The notes under the pieces were generated by a model, which was not told the DNA's origin, ran no database searches, and worked only from the letters and a program-made list of their open reading frames with translations. 64,000 nt of DNA from Lysobacteraceae bacterium. Its GTDB lineage: Bacteria > Pseudomonadota > Gammaproteobacteria > Xanthomonadales > Rhodanobacteraceae. Of this stretch, positions 62,798 to 64,000 are shown in pieces. The stretch is taken from the NCBI GenBank assembly GCA_004143945.1, contig SEHB01000010.1, positions 58,423 to 122,422 of the forward strand, written 5' to 3'. A program made the translations under genes and the position numbers. Within the stretch, counting starts at the first letter, position 1. Each line of letters begins with the position of its first letter.

Positions 62798-63881
62798 ATG
62801 CAAGATCCGGTTTTGACGTCATTTCTCAATGAGTTCGCGAAGAATTTCAATCTGGAGGATTTACCTGAGACAGCTCTCTTTGAATACTTCTCCGCCTACT
62901 GCGTCTTTCACAGAGACTTCTCGGAGCACACGAATCTTCGCGATGTCGTCATCGCGGGGACAAACGACACCGCAATTGACTCGATGGGAATACTCATCAA
63001 CGAAATTCCAGTGATATCGAAGAGTCAAGTCGATGACGTTTCCAACAAATCTCGAATCGATGTGGATTTTGTGTTTAGCCAATCCAAGACATCACGATCC
63101 CTAAATGCCGCAGAGATCGGAAGCTTCGTCCAAGGAGTTCGCGAGTTCTTCTCGACCCGCTACATGCCAGCGAACGATGAAGTATGCGCAAAAAGGGAGC
63201 TGACCGATTACGTATTCTCGAAAAGCGTAAAGATGAAGTCAAAGCCGAAACTGCATTTGTTCTACTGTTACACCGGCGCCTTTCAGAACGATCCAAACAT
63301 TGTTGCTCGCTGCGAATCAGGCAAGAAGGATCTTGCCGACCTCAATATCTTTTCAGACGTATCGTTTACTTTTCTTGACCTAGACGCACTACAAGAGCGC
63401 TACCAAGAAGTAAACCTTCGAATTGAGAAGGAGATCCAGATCAACGAGTATGCATCGCTGCCAGTGATCGCAGGCATCCGGCAGGCGTACATCGGAGTTC
63501 TTCCATGCATAGAGCTGGTCAAGCTAATTTCGAACTCTGACGGACGTCTTCAAAAGTCCATCTTCAATGAAAACGTTCGAGATTTCCTCAGCAATAACCC
63601 TGTAAACGATGAGATCGCCTCAACGCTACGCGACCCAGCCTCTCAAAGTCGCCTACCGGCCCTCAACAATGGCATCACGATTGTCGCGAAGAGCATTCGC
63701 ATCATCGGCAAACGGTTCACTCTCTCTGATTTCCAGATCGTAAACGGGTGTCAGACCAGCCACATTGTCTTCGAAAATCAGGACGCCCTTCGCCCGGAGA
63801 CATCCGTTTCAGTAAAGATGATCGAACTAGCTGATCGCGAGTTGATCAATGACATTGTGCGAGCCACCAATCGACAGACAG
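62798..63881 (+). pseudogene. AIPR-type abortive infection / phage-resistance gene, 3' end cut by an IS3 element
   Basis: About 361 native codons match PF10592 (AIPR): the conserved series IFNENVRDFLSNNPVNDEIA, RLPALNNGITIVAKS, FQIVNGCQTSHIVF and INDIVRATNRQT. Complete members are usually longer (550-700 aa). After Thr361 the reading frame runs into the IS left end and stops after 13 unrelated codons (63919). SD AGGGGGCGCA precedes the ATG. Composition is clearly AT-richer than the host. It is probably inactive unless the truncated protein works. Confidence 0.82.
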
Positions 63882-64000
63882 TGAACCGCCCCGGGATTCG
63901 TGGAGGCTCCAACTCTTGAGAGAATGGAGCCATGACCAAGACCAAACAGTTTTCCCCTGAGGTGCGTGAGCGGGCCGTCCGGCTGGTGCAGGAGCACCGG
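63882..64000 (+). mobile_element. Left end of an IS3-family insertion sequence (truncated by window edge)
   Basis: The terminus TGAACCGCCCCGGGATTCG begins at 63882, followed by TGGAGGCTCC, as in the ends of IS3-family elements. An orfA start lies 50 bases in. It is inserted in the AIPR gene. The right end and target duplication are beyond the window. Confidence 0.8.
63932..64000 (+). CDS. IS3-family transposase OrfA (partial, 5' end only)
   Basis: Visible residues are MTKTKQFSPEVRERAVRLVQ and then EHR up to the window edge. This is the start of an IS3 OrfA helix-turn-helix protein (tnp_8 type). The gene continues past base 64000. Confidence 0.85.
   Translation, partial: MTKTKQFSPEVRERAVRLVQEHR

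Overview
The window is high-GC proteobacterial DNA, most likely a Xanthomonadales (Lysobacterales / Rhodanobacteraceae-like) gammaproteobacterium. This rests on the combination of a CadC-type winged-helix/beta-propeller regulator, a transmembrane Ser/Thr kinase with TPR repeats, a DUF5916/CBM9 outer-membrane protein, several secreted proteins ending in an aromatic-x-x-GF(E/D) tail, and many palindromic intergenic repeats. It is an inference from gene content, because no rRNA or other marker gene is present. || Region 1 (0-13 kb): the tail of a histidine kinase at the edge, then mostly secreted enzymes and regulators: a serine esterase, two paralogous secreted beta-propeller proteins, a CadC-like regulator, a dienelactone hydrolase, an M14 carboxypeptidase, a Cys-less DJ-1/PfpI homologue, a PLP-dependent decarboxylase and a DUF2975/XRE pair with its own operator-like palindromes. 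|| Region 2 (13-29 kb): a DUF5916 outer-membrane protein, DUF72, a glutathione S-transferase, a beta-helix protein, a cyclase-family hydrolase, the TPR kinase, a lipocalin, a TrmY-like tRNA methyltransferase, a DUF885 lipoprotein and a large secreted P-domain protein. || Region 3 (29-44 kb): a compact SPFH / zinc-ribbon / small membrane protein operon, small stand-alone proteins (VOC, DUF1801), a MacAB-like efflux operon (membrane fusion protein, permease, ATPase), an rRNA pseudouridine synthase, a Tat-exported threonine-aldolase-like enzyme, and a MerR/B12-domain regulator divergent from a fasciclin gene across a cluster of repeated TAGNTGGACA boxes. || Region 4 (44-50 kb): a lamin-tail secreted protein, four tandem 121-bp repeats, a Tat-exported epimerase-like protein, and the GNAT-nitrilase and GNAT-Rnk fusion proteins. 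|| Region 5 (50-64 kb) is accessory DNA mixed with host-like genes. It holds an AT-richer AAA ATPase, a lipoprotein, a large hybrid histidine kinase, a two-repeat secreted protein with the GFE tail, an HNH endonuclease, a lipoprotein alpha/beta hydrolase, a NERD/zinc-ribbon protein, an IS200-like (RAYT) transposase with a partial duplicate and a scattered family of CTCTGACCCC repeats. It ends with an AIPR-type phage-resistance gene cut by an IS3-family element whose left end closes the window. || The most noteworthy points are the shared C-terminal GF(E/D) tail on unrelated secreted proteins, the operator array of the B12-type MerR regulator lying inside two divergent promoters, and the interrupted defence locus at the right end. 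No tRNA, rRNA, CRISPR array or replication origin was recognised.
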